Source of the DNA: Zobellia roscoffensis
Lineage (GTDB): Bacteria; Bacteroidota; Bacteroidia; Flavobacteriales; Flavobacteriaceae
DNA length: 64,000 nucleotides
Assembly: GCF_015330165.1 (NCBI RefSeq)
Contig: NZ_JADDXT010000002.1
Location: forward strand, 618,504-682,503
Direction: 5' to 3'
The position numbers were made by a program, and so were the translations under genes. Shown here piece by piece: positions 63,701 through 64,000 of the stretch. The notes beneath the pieces were generated by a model. That model saw only the letters and a list, made by a program, of their open reading frames with translations. It made no database searches and was not told where the DNA came from. Each line of letters begins with the position of its first letter. Positions within the stretch are counted from its first letter, which is position 1.

Positions 63701-64000
63701 CGGCTTCCTCAGAACTTGAGCCAAAAGGTGTGAACTCCAAGGGAATCTCCAATTGATAAAAGTTCTCCGAGAAATCAGTTCCTATTCTAAGGAAACCAAC
63801 CAAAGGTTCATCTAAGCTATAACTATCTGTCTCTAGAATTTTCTCGGCATGTATGAACATTTTCAATTTCTCATACTGACGCACATCTATATCCAAACTT
63901 TTAAAAACACCTCGCGAATCTTGAGATTCCAGATTTTCAACAACCAAAGACAGAGACTGCTCATTCTGTTGAATGATGGTGTTATTGTTATTCAATTGTT
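60762..64000 (-). CDS. sprA: T9SS translocon / gliding protein SprA (C-terminal part)
   Basis: The frame is open at the right window edge, leaving about 1079 C-terminal residues of a protein that is normally near 2400 aa. SprA is the giant 36-stranded outer-membrane barrel that forms the T9SS conduit; mutants in F. johnsoniae neither glide nor secrete. The visible part carries SprA segments such as SRGVFKSLDIDVRQYEKLKMFIHAE, GVKNVGRVPARGEVWFNELRLAG and FNYSYNETNHRDFE, many alternating aromatic strands, and ends with the barrel strand TINTGFTIRYNFGN. It is followed after 161 nt by gcvH. Confidence 0.95.
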   Translation of the reverse strand, partial: QLNNNNTIIQQNEQSLSLVVENLESQDSRGVFKSLDIDVRQYEKLKMFIHAEKILETDSYSLDEPLVGFLRIGTDFSENFYQLEIPLEFTPFGSSSEEAVWPDNNQMEIVLADLNKVKSVWIAGSDLSEIRYFEVIDGEVVPVDALSARTPGRLRIGIQGNPSLGSIRSMMVGVKNVGRVPARGEVWFNELRLAGLDNEGGWAALAAVDANFADFANVSATGSTSTSGFGAIDQMPNERAREDALSYDVVTNVNLGQLLPNKWGIQLPFNYGISEQMITPEFDPVYDDLKLQDRIDAADTPEEAKAIEQQAEDYTKRTSINFIGVRKDRGEEADANFYDIENFTFNYSYNETNHRDFEIASLEDKNVAAGFVYNHNFKPVEVAPFMKNDSLFTGQYWRWLKELNLSLLPTSVSVNSNIDRQFNQQRFRDVVEEGVDKLELPTLQQRNYQFNWQYAVNYSLTKSLRLNMTASNNHIVRNYYEDYLTGTGEEDQRIDETLGLWDGFWDLGEPNRHAQQLELNYDLPFSKIPALDFINAQYSYTSNFDWQRGGDALSEVALEDINTVQNASTHNITANLTMQKFYDLIGLKKRSGKSAANRAPVRRDKAGNPASDGEKTEKKSSGLFNTAVDVLTMVKRINVNYNESRGKVLPGYTQSVGFVGSLKPSVGFVFGSQADVRFDAARKGWLTGFEEFNEQYIQNINRQLNITATAQPIKDLTIDLSADRQFSDSYQENFSVIRNNADGSLEYNNLLGNNYGNFSISTVMIGTVFNKSDEFDSKTFEQFKQNRITIANRLVSDRGQIPVIDEDTGFPVGYGKTQQDVLLPAFFAAYTGQDAERVNLDAFRQIPIPNWNLKFTGLMRNKWFKKRFQRFSLSHGYRAAYSINSFQTNLEKVQLENDGIAAVDSETGDLMSDLILNNVVLNDEFNPLVRLDFEMKNSVSILAEMRTSRTLALSFDNNLMTEMNGKEYTVGLGYRFKDVKFVTNIGGNKTRLKGDLNLKADVTLRDNITIIRNLDIDNNQITSGQNLLSIKFTADYALSKNLNALFFYDHSFSQFAVSTAFPQTTINTGFTIRYNFGN

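Noticed and set aside
1..64000. Mobile elements, prophage, CRISPR arrays, defence systems
   Set aside because: No transposase, integrase, phage structural gene, regularly spaced repeats or defence-type cassette was seen on either strand.

Overview
The window is a contiguous piece of a Bacteroidota chromosome, most likely a marine, gliding member of the Flavobacteriaceae. The evidence is the C-terminal half of the type IX secretion/gliding protein SprA, two PorP/SprF family proteins, cargo proteins with type A and type B T9SS C-terminal sorting domains, an OmpA protein with the TPR-propeller-CarboxypepD-OmpA order of PorE, promoters of the form TTTG-N18-20-TAnnTTTG, few Shine-Dalgarno sites, and moderately AT-rich DNA. 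The genus (Zobellia/Maribacter-like) is only a guess. No insertion sequence, prophage, integrase, CRISPR array or rRNA was seen.

Layout. 1-1200: the 3' end of mutS, then tRNA-Gly(GCC) and tRNA-Leu(UAA), with a clear promoter and terminators. 1200-1830: a 630-nt AT-rich gap holding at most one tiny ORF. 1829-5513: proC-proB-proA, giving proline from glutamate, followed by an ablB-type beta-lysine N-acetyltransferase; this looks like a compatible-solute operon. 5574-24185 (minus): one 6203-residue secreted modular protein built from repeated carbohydrate-binding, beta-propeller, PKD and malectin modules, ending in a type A T9SS sorting domain. 24186-24863: its AT-rich upstream region with two palindromes. 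24864-27156 (plus): a 98-aa unknown, a SanA/ElyC-like membrane protein and an atypical Nramp-family transporter. 27164-33798 (minus): a three-gene set of large type B T9SS cargo adhesin, SprF-like outer-membrane protein and PorE-like OmpA protein.

33950-38146 (minus): fabD, a gamma-carbonic-anhydrase-like protein, and a LytTR response regulator with its TPR-bearing LytS/YehU-type kinase. A von Willebrand A lipoprotein diverges at 38394. 39659-43783: a solitary PorP/SprF protein, an Nfu-type Fe-S scaffold with a duplicated N-domain, dodecin, a small MscS channel and tsaB. 43883-53480 (minus): an eight-gene MacAB/TolC-type locus with four permeases, two adaptors, one ATPase and one outer-membrane factor, evidently made by duplicating a permease-permease-adaptor block. 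53589-58892 (minus): a cytochrome oxidase block of heme O synthase, two subunit III proteins, subunit IV, a cysteine-free SCO-like protein, a canonical SCO protein, a DUF420/CtaM-like protein and a small CxxC membrane protein. 59068-64000 (minus): tonB, a VanZ-like protein, gcvH and sprA.

Most of the window is core flavobacterial biology. The parts that look least ordinary are the giant protein and its palindromic upstream region, the duplicated single-ATPase export operon with a tetranucleotide repeat in its leader, the Nramp protein lacking the DPGN motif, the SCO paralogue without cysteines, and the ablB gene attached to the proline genes. All domain names come from reading the sequence by eye; none was confirmed by a database search.
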